Position numbers and translations under genes: made by a program | Shown here: piece by piece, positions 24,890 through 33,164 of the stretch | How positions within the stretch are numbered: the first letter of the stretch is position 1 | Layout: each line of letters starts with the position of its first letter | Assembly: GCF_013387495.1 (NCBI RefSeq) | Contig: NZ_JABZEE010000042.1 | Span: 1-64,000, forward strand | Reading direction: 5' to 3' | DNA length: 64,000 bases | Origin: Streptomyces sp. PKU-EA00015 | Lineage (GTDB): Bacteria > Actinomycetota > Actinomycetes > Streptomycetales > Streptomycetaceae | Notes under the pieces: generated by a model | Told to the model about the DNA's origin: nothing | The model's database searches: none | What the model saw: the letters and a program-made list of their open reading frames with translations, nothing else

Positions 24890-26328
24890 GCGATCCCTTG
24901 AGAACCGTCCGGAGCACGCCGCGTACAGCGGTCGTGATCGGCGGCGGCCTGGCCGGCATGCTGGCGGCCGGCGTCCTGCGTCCCCACGTCGACGAGGTCA
25001 CCGTCGTCGACCGGGACGCCCTGCCCGACGGGCCGCACGCCCGCAGGAGCCTGCCGCAGGCCCACCACGCCCATCTGCTGTGGTCGGGCGGCGCCCGGGC
25101 CGTCGAGACCCTGATGCCGGGGACCACCGAGCGCTGGCTCGCGGCGGGGGCCCGGCGCATCCCGCTGCCGACGGGACTGGTGTCCATGTCGGCGCTGGGC
25201 TGGTTCCGCCGCTGGCCGGAGATGCAGTTCCTCATCGCCTGCAGCCGTGACCTGCTCGACTGGGTGGTCCGCGAACAGGTCACCGCCGGTCCGGGGGTCA
25301 CCGTGCTGCAACGCACCGAGATGCTGGGCCTGGAGGGCGGTGCGACGCGCGTCACGGGCGTACGGGTGCGCGGAGCCGACGGGAACGAGCGGGTGCTCCG
25401 GGCCGACCTGGTCGTGGACACGAGCGGCCGCGGCTCGCGGGCGCCCGACTGGCTGAGGGCGCTCGGCGCCGGCGAGGTGCGGGAGGAGAAGGTCGACTCG
25501 GGCCTCGCCTACGCCAGCCGCCTATTCCGCGCGCCCGCGGGCTCCGGCGACTTCCCCGTCGTCAACGTGCAGGCGGACGCGCGGGAGCCGCGGCCGGGGC
25601 AGACAGCAACCGTCGTGCCCATCGAGGGCGGGCGCTGGATGGTGACCCTGTCCGGTACCCGCGGGGGTCAACCCACCAGCGCCGCCGACGAGTTCGAGAA
25701 CTTCGCCCGCTCGGTTCGCCACCCCGTCGTCGGCGAACTGATCGCCGACGCCGAGCCGCTCACCGACGTCTTCGTCAACCGCAGCACCGTCAACCGGCGC
25801 CGGTACTACGAGAAGGTCGCCGACCTGCCGGAGGGCTTCGTCGCGATCGGCGACGCGGTCGCCACGTACAACCCGGTCTACGGGCACGGCATGTCGGTGG
25901 CCGCACAGGGCGTGCTGGCCCTGCGCGAGGCGGTCGCGGCCCGGGGCGTGACCGCTCCGGGGCTCTCCCGCTCCGTGCAGCGTGCGGTGGCCGGCCCGGT
26001 CTCCATGGCCTGGGACCTGGCCACCGGGCAGGACATCCTCTATCCGGGCGCGATCGGAAGGGAGCCGGGCGCGAGCTCGAGGGTGCTGCGGCACTACGTC
26101 GACCGCCTGATGCTGACCGCGACCGGGCGGCCTCTCGTCGCCAAGGCCCTGTTCGACGTCATGACCCTGTCCTCGCCGATCACCTCGCTGCTGCGACCGG
26201 AGATCGCGCTGGCCGTGCTCCGCGGTCCCAAGCTGCCCCGGCTGCCGGGCCCGCCGCTGACGGCCGAGGAACTGCGGATCGCGAAGGAGCCCCGGGGCGA
26301 ACGGGAGCCGGACGCGGCGGACGCGTGA
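24886..26328 (+). CDS. FAD-dependent monooxygenase/oxidoreductase
   Basis: A 480-residue flavoprotein of the p-hydroxybenzoate hydroxylase-like group. The FAD site is TAVVIGGGLAGMLAAGVLRP followed by VTVVDRDALPDGP. The middle strand motif is LVVDTSGRGSRAPDWL, and the ribityl-binding GD motif is FVAIGDAVATYNPVYGHGMS. The tail is a C-terminal helix bundle. No signal peptide. It is translationally coupled (ATGA) to the 7-TM gene, so its product or substrate may relate to a membrane lipid or a signal, but nothing in the sequence identifies it. Confidence 0.85.
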   Translation: MSDPLRTVRSTPRTAVVIGGGLAGMLAAGVLRPHVDEVTVVDRDALPDGPHARRSLPQAHHAHLLWSGGARAVETLMPGTTERWLAAGARRIPLPTGLVSMSALGWFRRWPEMQFLIACSRDLLDWVVREQVTAGPGVTVLQRTEMLGLEGGATRVTGVRVRGADGNERVLRADLVVDTSGRGSRAPDWLRALGAGEVREEKVDSGLAYASRLFRAPAGSGDFPVVNVQADAREPRPGQTATVVPIEGGRWMVTLSGTRGGQPTSAADEFENFARSVRHPVVGELIADAEPLTDVFVNRSTVNRRRYYEKVADLPEGFVAIGDAVATYNPVYGHGMSVAAQGVLALREAVAARGVTAPGLSRSVQRAVAGPVSMAWDLATGQDILYPGAIGREPGASSRVLRHYVDRLMLTATGRPLVAKALFDVMTLSSPITSLLRPEIALAVLRGPKLPRLPGPPLTAEELRIAKEPRGEREPDAADA

Positions 26329-26531
26329 CACCCGCGGGCGGGCGTTCAGCAGGCCCGGCAGGCACGCGGGACGCGGGCGCCGGCCGGTGGAAGGTCCACC
26401 TGACGGCGACGGTGCCATGCGCCCCAGCGGACCGGGCGCCGACTCCGGGTACGCGCTCGGGGCAAGGGCGGGTCGCGGCCGGGTCCTCACCCCACTGCGG
26501 CAGCGCGGCATCGCCTAGGCTCGGCCGCACG

Positions 26532-27827
26532 ATGAACGCCAATCACACAGACGCGGCACCGGCCCCGGGCGGAGGCACGCGTGGCCGGCCGGGGCGTCAC
26601 GCCCCCACGCCGCTGGAACCGAAGGCCGACAGGGAGACGGTCAGGCGGCACAACCTGAGCCTCGTCCTGCGTGCCGTGCGCGACGCGGGCGAGACGACCC
26701 GCGCCGGTGTCGCGGCACGGGTCGGGCTCACGCGCGCCGCGGTGTCGTCCCTGGTCGAACAGCTGCTGGAGAGCGGCTTCCTGTCCGAGTCCGGCAAGAC
26801 GTTCAGCGGACAGGCGGGCCGGCCGGGCACCGTGCTGAAGCTCGCCCGCACAGGGGTCGCGGGACTCGGCGTCGAGATCAACGTCGACTACGTGTCCGTC
26901 TGCGTGGTCGACCTCGCGGGCACCGACCGCGTACGGCTCGTGGAACACCTCGACAACCGGGGCACCCCGCCCGAGCGCGTCTTCGGCCGCGCGGCGGGGA
27001 TCGCGGCGCGGGCGCTGGCCTTTGCCGCCGAGCAGGACCTCAGGCCCGTGGGCGCGGCGCTGGCGTTGCCGGGCCTCGTGGCGGCCGGGTCCGTCCGCCA
27101 GGCCCCCAACCTGGGCTGGACGTCGGTCCCGGCCGAGACGCCGTTCGCCGAGGCGCTCGCCGCACTGCGGCCCGGTCCGGCCGCGCTGCCGGTGCGTTCG
27201 GAGAACGAGGCGAACCTCGCGGCGCTGGCCGAGCTGTGGTTCGGCGGCCTCGGTGACGTGCGCAGCTTCCTCTACCTCACGGGCGAGATCGGAGTGGGCG
27301 GCGCACTGGTCCTGAACGGCGAACTGCTGCGGGGCGCGCACGGTTTCGCGGGCGAGATCGGGCATGTGTCGGTCGCGGACGACGGGCCCTTGTGCCGCTG
27401 CGGCTCACGCGGCTGCCTGGAGCAGTACGCGGGCCAGTCCGCGCTGCTGAGGGCGGCGGGCATCGACGAACGCGCCGGCGCGTCGGGCGTGGCCGAACTG
27501 GAGCGGCGCGCCCGCGCGGAGGAGCCGCGTGCGGTGGCGGCGCTGACGCAGGCGGGCGTGATGCTGGGGCGGGTGCTGTCCGCAGCGGTGAACCTCTTCG
27601 ACCCGGACGCGGTGGTCCTGGGCGGGATCTACCGCCCGCTGCTGCGGTGGCTCGGGCCGCCGGCGGGCACGGAGCTGTCGACGCGGGTGGTGTCGGGCCT
27701 CTGGCCCCCGGGCAGCACACGCCTGCGCGCCTCCTCCCCGGCGGCGGACGCGGCGCGGGGTGCGGCGGCGCTGACGGTCGACGACGCGCTGGCGGATCCG
27801 ATGGGATACGGGGGGCGGGGGAGCTGA
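26532..27827 (+). CDS. ROK family transcriptional repressor/sugar kinase-like protein
   Basis: A 431-residue ROK (NagC/XylR-type) protein. The N-terminal winged helix-turn-helix is RRHNLSLVLRAVRDAGETTR with VGLTRAAVSSLVEQLLESGF. The C-terminal ROK kinase fold has VGAALALPGLV, LTGEIGVGGALVLNGELLRG, GAHGFAGEIGHVSV (ROK signature) and the zinc site CRCGSRGCLEQYAG (CxCGxxGCxE). It probably represses sugar-use genes. The xylA/xylB pair 8-10 kb away is a possible target because xyl operons are commonly controlled by ROK repressors, but it is not adjacent. A strong terminator follows. Confidence 0.9.
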   Translation: MNANHTDAAPAPGGGTRGRPGRHAPTPLEPKADRETVRRHNLSLVLRAVRDAGETTRAGVAARVGLTRAAVSSLVEQLLESGFLSESGKTFSGQAGRPGTVLKLARTGVAGLGVEINVDYVSVCVVDLAGTDRVRLVEHLDNRGTPPERVFGRAAGIAARALAFAAEQDLRPVGAALALPGLVAAGSVRQAPNLGWTSVPAETPFAEALAALRPGPAALPVRSENEANLAALAELWFGGLGDVRSFLYLTGEIGVGGALVLNGELLRGAHGFAGEIGHVSVADDGPLCRCGSRGCLEQYAGQSALLRAAGIDERAGASGVAELERRARAEEPRAVAALTQAGVMLGRVLSAAVNLFDPDAVVLGGIYRPLLRWLGPPAGTELSTRVVSGLWPPGSTRLRASSPAADAARGAAALTVDDALADPMGYGGRGS

Positions 27828-27901
27828 TGCCGCCGATCCTGCCTTCCCGGAACCGTGGCAGGACCCGGCCCCCGCACCGCGCTCCGCGCGGTGTCGTCGA
27901 T

Positions 27902-27938
27902 CAAGCACCCCCTACGGCCTGGCCGTAGGGGGTGCTTG
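27902..27938. terminator. Strong bidirectional terminator
   Basis: Perfect 18-nt inverted repeat around a single central base (27902-27919 with 27921-27938), lying between the ROK gene and the convergent P450 gene. Confidence 0.8.
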
Positions 27939-27978
27939 GTCGAGACACGCAGCGCCGCGGCGCCGGCCGGGCTGCCGG

Positions 27979-29220
27979 TCACGGCTCCGGGTCGAGCACG
28001 ACCGGCAGTTCCGCGAGGCCGCGGAAGGCGGGGAAGGGAACCTCCATCCACTTCGCCTCGGCAGCGGGGTCGGCCAGAGCGACCTGCGGGAACCGGCCGA
28101 ACAGGCTGGTGAGGGCCAGCTGCGTCTCCAGCCGCGCCAGCGGTGCGCCCAGGCAGTAGTGGCTGCCGTGGCCGAACCCCAGATGGCCGCTCTGCTCGTT
28201 TCTCGGCCGCCTCACGTCGAGCTCGTCCGGGGAGTCGAACTTCAGCGGATCGCGATTCGCCGACATGAGCGAGATCTGCACCAGGGCACCCTTGGGGACG
28301 CGCGTTCCGCCGATCTCCACGTCCTCGGTCGCGAACCGGAACGTCGCGCTCTCCACCGAGCCGTCGTAGCGCAGCAGCTCTTCCACGGCGGCGCCGACCA
28401 GTTCCGGGTCCTTCTGCACGGCACGCAGCTGTGCGGGGTTGGCCAGGAGGTGGTACACGGCATTTCCGATGAGGTACGCGGTCGTCTTGTGGCCCGCGAA
28501 CATCAGCAGGAACGCCGTCGAGACCAGCTCGTTCTGTGTGAGGCCGCCGTCGTTGTCCTGGGCCTCGGTGAGCGCGCTGAGCAGGTCCTCACCGGGGTGC
28601 CGGCGCTTGCGCGCGATGAGATCGGTGAAGTAGGCGTGGAGGTCCTCCTCCGCCTTCTGCTGGGCCAGCTTGGACTCCTTGCTGAAGCCCGTCTGCGCCA
28701 CCGTGGCGGACAGCCGGTGCATGTCGGCCCGCTCCTCGAGCGGCACGCCGAGCAGTTCGCAGATCACGGTGATCGGCAGCGGGAACGCGAACGCGGGCAG
28801 CAGATCCACCGGCTCACGGGTGGGACATGCGTCGAGCAGCTGGTCGACGATGCCCTGGATCTTCGGCCGCATCGCCTCGACGCGGCGCGGGGTGAACTCG
28901 GAGTTGACGAGTCTGCGCAGCCGCGTGTGCTTGGGCGCGTCGGCGTTGAGCATGTTGTCGTCGAGCGAGACCGACGAGTCTCCGAAGATCCTCCGGTACG
29001 CGTCCATGGCCCCGTACATGTCCTTGCTCAGCCGAGGGTCGGACAGGGCGGCCCGGGCGTCCTCGTACCGTGTGATCAGGTACGTTTCGATGCCGTGCGG
29101 GGGAGTCATCGGGCAGACGGGCGCCGTGTCCCGGAGGGCGGCGTACACCGGGTGCGGGTTGCGCCGGAAGTCGGCGGTGCACTGTTCGGCACTGGTGACG
29201 GGGTCGCGCGTAGTGGTCAC
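27979..29220 (-). CDS. Cytochrome P450
   Basis: A 413-residue soluble bacterial P450 (CYP105/107-like size). The haem ligand motif is FGHGSHYCLGAPLAR with Cys at about residue 356. The ExxR is in EELLRYDG, and the K-helix/beta region VPKGALVQISLMSANRDP is typical. The I-helix reads LMFAGHKTTAY, so the acidic residue of the usual AGHETT acid-alcohol pair is Lys (see findings). The GTG start overlaps the amidohydrolase stop (GTGA). It is the last gene of a four-gene coupled operon, so its likely substrate is made or handled by the dehydrogenase, amidohydrolase and ABM protein. Electron partners are not in the cluster. Confidence 0.93.
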   Translation of the reverse strand: MTTTRDPVTSAEQCTADFRRNPHPVYAALRDTAPVCPMTPPHGIETYLITRYEDARAALSDPRLSKDMYGAMDAYRRIFGDSSVSLDDNMLNADAPKHTRLRRLVNSEFTPRRVEAMRPKIQGIVDQLLDACPTREPVDLLPAFAFPLPITVICELLGVPLEERADMHRLSATVAQTGFSKESKLAQQKAEEDLHAYFTDLIARKRRHPGEDLLSALTEAQDNDGGLTQNELVSTAFLLMFAGHKTTAYLIGNAVYHLLANPAQLRAVQKDPELVGAAVEELLRYDGSVESATFRFATEDVEIGGTRVPKGALVQISLMSANRDPLKFDSPDELDVRRPRNEQSGHLGFGHGSHYCLGAPLARLETQLALTSLFGRFPQVALADPAAEAKWMEVPFPAFRGLAELPVVLDPEP

Positions 29221-30206
29221 GGACGGCTCCTGAGGTCGAAGAGGGCCTCGGCGTTGCCGCCGAGGATGAGCTGCTGGGACGCCTTGTCCAGGGGCAGCTT
29301 CTCGATCATGCGGATGAGGTCCTCCAGCGGCGCGGACAACGGCGGCGAGTCGCTGCCGAACAGCATCCGTTCGGGCCCGAGCACCTCCGCGTTGAGGCTC
29401 AGGTGTGCTGGGCTGAACGGGCTGGTGTCTACGTACATGCGCCGCAGGGCCGCGGCCGGGTCGGCCGACACCGCCTCGGGTGCCGGCCGGCCCGATGCCT
29501 GCTGGTCGGACGCGGGGGCGGGGGACGGCGCGCCCCCGCCCCAGTGCCGGGGGCGCGCCGCCGTCTGCAGGCGCTCCGGCAGCAGCGCCATCGCGCCGCC
29601 GCCGGTCGCGCCGATCAGCCGCAGACCGGGGTACTTGTCCAGCCATCCCGCGAACGCGATCATGGCCATGCCCGCCGTGACATCGCCGAACCGGCCGACC
29701 TGCTCGACGAAGCCCATGTTGTCCACGTGCTCCGTGCCGATGGGTTCGGCCGGGGCGTGCACCAGGACCGGGACTCCCGCCTCCGCGGCCAGCGCGAAGA
29801 AGGAGTCCGCCCGCGGCGAGCCGAGCAGCTCGCCGCGGACGCTGGAGGTGGTGATCAGGCCGACGAAGGCGGGGTCCGCCAGCGTCTCCCGCACCCCTTC
29901 CAGGTGATCGTCGTCACCGAACGGGTTGGCGTAGACGTACCCGCGGAGCTGGTCCGGGAAGGAGGAGACCAGACCCGACATCCAGGCGTGGAAGCCACGC
30001 AGCCGGTCGCGCGGCTGCTTGTAGTTGTCCACGCCCGGGACCCGAGCCATCGCGCCGGCGCCCACCGGGCTGCCGATGATGGTGAGGTCGATCCCGGCCT
30101 CGGCGCGCGCCGCGAGCATTCCGTCGACGTCGGTCAGGCTGGGGGGCATCGGGAAGCGTCTGGCCGCCTCCGGTGGGGACAGATGTCCGTGGATGTCGAT
30201 GATCAT
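29217..30206 (-). CDS. Amidohydrolase family protein (ACMSD-like)
   Basis: A 329-residue TIM-barrel amidohydrolase of the aminocarboxymuconate-semialdehyde decarboxylase group. The metal HxH is MIIDIHGHLSPP, the second-strand His is VPVLVHAPAEP, and the C-terminal Asp is MLFGSDSPPL. The position usually held by a catalytic His in an AHGGG-type loop reads LIGATGGGAMALLPERL, so this His seems lost. Members decarboxylate or hydrolyse aromatic or beta-keto acids. It overlaps both neighbours by four bases (ATGA and GTGA). A Pro/Ala-rich insert (about residues 222-240) is unusual. Confidence 0.85.
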   Translation of the reverse strand: MIIDIHGHLSPPEAARRFPMPPSLTDVDGMLAARAEAGIDLTIIGSPVGAGAMARVPGVDNYKQPRDRLRGFHAWMSGLVSSFPDQLRGYVYANPFGDDDHLEGVRETLADPAFVGLITTSSVRGELLGSPRADSFFALAAEAGVPVLVHAPAEPIGTEHVDNMGFVEQVGRFGDVTAGMAMIAFAGWLDKYPGLRLIGATGGGAMALLPERLQTAARPRHWGGGAPSPAPASDQQASGRPAPEAVSADPAAALRRMYVDTSPFSPAHLSLNAEVLGPERMLFGSDSPPLSAPLEDLIRMIEKLPLDKASQQLILGGNAEALFDLRSRP

Positions 30207-31108
30207 GTGTGGGTTCCCGGTTCCGGTGTGACTGCGCGGGTGACCGCGGCACAGTCCTCGTCGCCGAGCCCTTGCTCGGTGGCGCGGACGTGGGTCTCCG
30301 CGGCTGCGGCGGTGAGCGGAAGGCTCAGGCCCTCCGCGGCCGCCTGCTCCACAGCGAGCATGAGGTCCTTCGCCATGAGGCGCAGCCGGAAGTCCGGTTC
30401 GTCGAAGCGCCCGGTTGCAAGGCGCCGCGACTTGAACGTCATGACCGGCGAGGCGAAGCCGCTGCCCGCGATCGTCTTGAGGACCAGCTGCTTGTCGAGG
30501 CCGGTGGCGGCCGCCAGTTCGGCGGCCTCGGCCATCGCCTGCACCTCTATTCCCATGAGGAGATTGAGGAGCAGCTTCATCCGCATGCCGGAACCGAGTG
30601 CGCCCAGATGGACGACCTCCTTGCCCAGCATGTCCAGCAGGGGCCGGCCGGCGGTGAAGACCCGCTCCTCGCCGCCGACGAACAGGCGCAGTTCGCCGTC
30701 GCGGGCGTGGTCGCGATTGCCGAGCATGCCGACGTCCATGACGGACGGCACGTCACCGGCGAGCCGGACGACCTCCTCGGGTGCGACGGTGCTGGCGCAT
30801 ATCAGGGAGCCGGGGTAGGCCCCCCTGGCCAGGACGCCGTCCGGGCCGTGCAGCACGGTTTTGAGGGCGTCGCCGTCGGCGACCGTGCAGATGGCGGCGG
30901 TCGTCCCCTCGACGGCTTCGCTGGGGCGGCCGGCGGCGAAGGCGCCGGCCCGGGTGAGCGGCTGTGTCCGCTCCGGGGTGCGGTTCCACACCCGCACCTC
31001 TACTCCTTGCGCGAGCAGGCGTGTGGCCAGGCCCGTGCCCATCGTGCCGAGACCGAGGACGGCGACGGGACCGGCGCCGGCGTCGGGGGTGCTGACGTTG
31101 CGCGTCAT
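30203..31108 (-). CDS. NAD(P)-dependent beta-hydroxyacid dehydrogenase family protein (3-hydroxyisobutyrate dehydrogenase-like)
   Basis: A 301-residue reductase. The Rossmann motif is VAVLGLGTMGTGLATRLLAQ, with VWNRTPERT after strand two. The catalytic lysine lies in GSGMRMKLLLNLLMG (GxGxxxKxxxN) at about residue 178. The C-terminal all-helical domain is present. Members oxidise 3-hydroxy acids or reduce imines (the related imine reductases replace the Lys; here it is kept, arguing for a hydroxyacid). ATG 31108 overlaps the upstream ABM stop. Confidence 0.88.
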   Translation of the reverse strand: MTRNVSTPDAGAGPVAVLGLGTMGTGLATRLLAQGVEVRVWNRTPERTQPLTRAGAFAAGRPSEAVEGTTAAICTVADGDALKTVLHGPDGVLARGAYPGSLICASTVAPEEVVRLAGDVPSVMDVGMLGNRDHARDGELRLFVGGEERVFTAGRPLLDMLGKEVVHLGALGSGMRMKLLLNLLMGIEVQAMAEAAELAAATGLDKQLVLKTIAGSGFASPVMTFKSRRLATGRFDEPDFRLRLMAKDLMLAVEQAAAEGLSLPLTAAAAETHVRATEQGLGDEDCAAVTRAVTPEPGTHT

Positions 31109-31443
31109 GACTTCTCCTCCACGGTCTCCTTGACGACCCGGAACCGCAGCGACTGCGTCGAGTCGACCCACTGGCGCAGCGGAGCCACCAGAGCGCGGTG
31201 CTCGTCGCTCTGCTGCCAGGCGAAGAAGTGTTCGGGAGTCTCCCACTCGCTGGTGATCACCCACTGACGGGAGTCGTCCACCGGTCGTCCGAGTCTTTCG
31301 ACGATGTGGCCGGGGGTACGAGCAACGGATCGACGCATCTGCTCGTACATCTCCAGGAATCCCTGTTCGCCGCCCTCGATCACACGGACCGCGAAGACCA
31401 CGGAAAGCCGTTCGGCCGTTTGGCCGTTCTGCACAGTGCCCAT
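31105..31443 (-). CDS. Antibiotic biosynthesis monooxygenase (ABM) domain protein
   Basis: A 112-residue ferredoxin-like alpha+beta barrel protein. Typical strands and motifs are LSVVFAVRVIEGGEQGFLEM, RTPGHIVERLGRP, QWVITSEWETPEHFFAWQQS and RALVAPLRQWV. ABM proteins are cofactor-free monooxygenases or structural helpers on aromatic polyketides and haem. First gene of the four-gene operon, with AGGAGGAG just before its ATG; its stop overlaps the dehydrogenase start. Confidence 0.88.
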   Translation of the reverse strand: MGTVQNGQTAERLSVVFAVRVIEGGEQGFLEMYEQMRRSVARTPGHIVERLGRPVDDSRQWVITSEWETPEHFFAWQQSDEHRALVAPLRQWVDSTQSLRFRVVKETVEEKS

Positions 31444-31676
31444 GTCTCCTCCTGATGGTGAGATCCGCCAGGACACGCTTCCCAAGGACTCATGGGCTCC
31501 GTGGCGACGCAACTCCAAATGGGGGACTCCCCAGGCGGGACAAGGGCTTTCCCGTCTCGGCTAGCCCGACCGGGTGATCCCGAAAGAGCTCGCCGAGGCG
31601 GGTTCGACCACCCCGCCGGACGGCCGCGAACAGGTGACTCCTGGAGGGCCTCGACAAGCGCGTCGCGCGCTCCGCC

Positions 31677-32630
31677 TCAGACGTCGCGGCGCAGCAGGTC
31701 CTCGTACGTCTCGCGGCGGACCACCTCCCGCGACGTGCCGTCCGCGCAGAAGACCACCGGCGGGCGGCGCGCGCCGTTGTAGTTGTTCGCGAGCGAGAGG
31801 CAGTACGCGCCCGTGACCGGCACCGCGATGACGTCGCCCACGCGCGGGTCCCGCAACGGCACGTCGCGGATCAGGGTGTCCCCCGACTCGCAGTGCCGCC
31901 CCATCAGGTCGCAGCCGACGCCTCCGCCGACCCGCGTGCCGACCGTCGCCTCGAACCGCTGTCCGTACAGCATCGGTTCCAGGTTGTCGCCCATGCCCCC
32001 GTCCACGGCCACGAGCGTGCGCGGCCCGTGTTTGACGGTCACCGCGCGGTAGAGCGTGGTGGCCGCCCCGGCGACCAGGGAGCGGCCGGGCTCGATGAGC
32101 AGGCGGGCCGTCGCCGGGAGGTGCTTGCGGGCGGCGTCGGTGAGGGTGCGGACGTACTCCTCGATCGTCGGCGGACGGTCGGCGTACGTGTAGCGGACGC
32201 CGAGACCGCCCCCGAGGTCGTACACCGCGTGCTCGCCGAGTTCACCGATCGCCGCGATCGCCTCGACGGCGCGGGCGAACGGCGCCGTGTCCAGCAGCTG
32301 GGAGCCCACGTGCACGTGGAGTCCCTCCAGCAGCAGCCGCTCGTCGCCCCGCAGCCGGGCGGCCGCGCGGACGGCGTCGGGCACCGCGAGGCCGAACTTG
32401 GAGTGGCGGTGCCCGGTCGCCATCGCCTCGTGGGTGTCGGCGTCGACGTCGGGGATGACCCGTATCAGCACGCGCTGCGGGGCCCTCGCACGGGCCTCGC
32501 GGTCGTGCTCCAAGAGGTGTTCGAGGCGGTCGATGTCGTCGAAGTTGTCCACGACGACGGTCCCCGCGCCCGCGCGCAGGGCCATCGCGAGCTCCTCGTC
32601 GGTCTTGGCGTTGCCGTGCACGACGATGCG
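31677..32630 (-). pseudogene. 5'-truncated diaminopimelate decarboxylase-like (PLP fold III) gene
   Basis: The reading frame encodes only the C-terminal two thirds of an alanine-racemase-fold decarboxylase. Homology begins at RIVVHGNAKTDEELA and runs through GLHVHVGSQL, YDLGGGLGVRYTYADRP, LIEPGRSLVAGA, VDGGMGDNLEPMLYG, GRHCESGDTLIRDVPL and VTGAYCLSLANNYNG, which carry the PLP-phosphate and substrate residues. The N-terminal barrel part with the Schiff-base lysine (usually ~55-60 residues in) is absent. Upstream the frame turns into unrelated Arg/Ala-rich codons. A GTG at 32621 could start a 314-residue product, but it could not bind PLP covalently. Called a remnant. Confidence 0.75.
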
Positions 32631-32755
32631 CCGCGGCCGGCGGCGCTGCGCGCGGAGGCGGACGACGTCCTGCGCGCCGTGTCCCGCCGCGAGGACGCCG
32701 ACGGCGGCGGGTACCTCGGCCGGCTTCCGGCCGGCTGCCGGGGCCGACGCCTGGC

Positions 32756-33130
32756 CGCGCGACGGCCAAGGACGTACGCCATCTCGTCCTGCTCGACCGG
32801 CTGGGCGGTGAGTTGCGGCGTGAGCCCTGGCTGCGGCTGCCCGCCGTGGCCCTGTTGCTGGCGCACGACGCCGAGCACGGGACGGACTACGCGGCCTCCC
32901 TCAGGGCCTGGCTGGCGGCGGTCGGCGACATCGGGAAGGCGGCGGCCGCCCTGACGGTGCATCCCAACACCCTGCGCTATCGGCTGCGCCGGGCCCGCGA
33001 GCTGTTCGGTCTCGACCTCGACGACCCGGACGTGGTGCTGGCCGCCTGGCTGGAACTGGCGTCGGCAGCCGGCGAACCGGGCCCGAGCGGCCGGACCGGA
33101 CAGACGCCGCGGGCGCCCCGCCGGGGGTGA
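32756..33130 (+). pseudogene. 5'-truncated PucR/CdaR-type regulator gene
   Basis: About 124 codons match the C-terminal end of PucR-family regulators: KDVRHLVLLDRLGGELRREP, WLRLPAVALLLAHDAEHGTD and the PucR HTH VGDIGKAAAALTVHPNTLRY followed by RLRRARELFGLDL. Full proteins have ~400-550 residues, so the N-terminal sensor and GGDEF-like parts are gone. A TTG/GTG start could give a ~105-residue HTH-only product. It lies head-to-head with the truncated decarboxylase, both having lost their 5' ends at the same place. Confidence 0.72.
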
Positions 33131-33164
33131 CCGGCAGGGCGCCCGCGGCACCGGGCGGGACGGT

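Noticed and set aside
31444..31676. Possible small gene between the ABM gene and the truncated decarboxylase
   Set aside because: No start with a ribosome site and no recognisable protein; taken as intergenic or decayed DNA.
31677..32621. Decarboxylase read as an intact 314-residue enzyme from GTG 32621
   Set aside because: The Schiff-base lysine region and N-terminal barrel are missing, and the start lies inside a conserved motif (IVVHGNAKTDEE).
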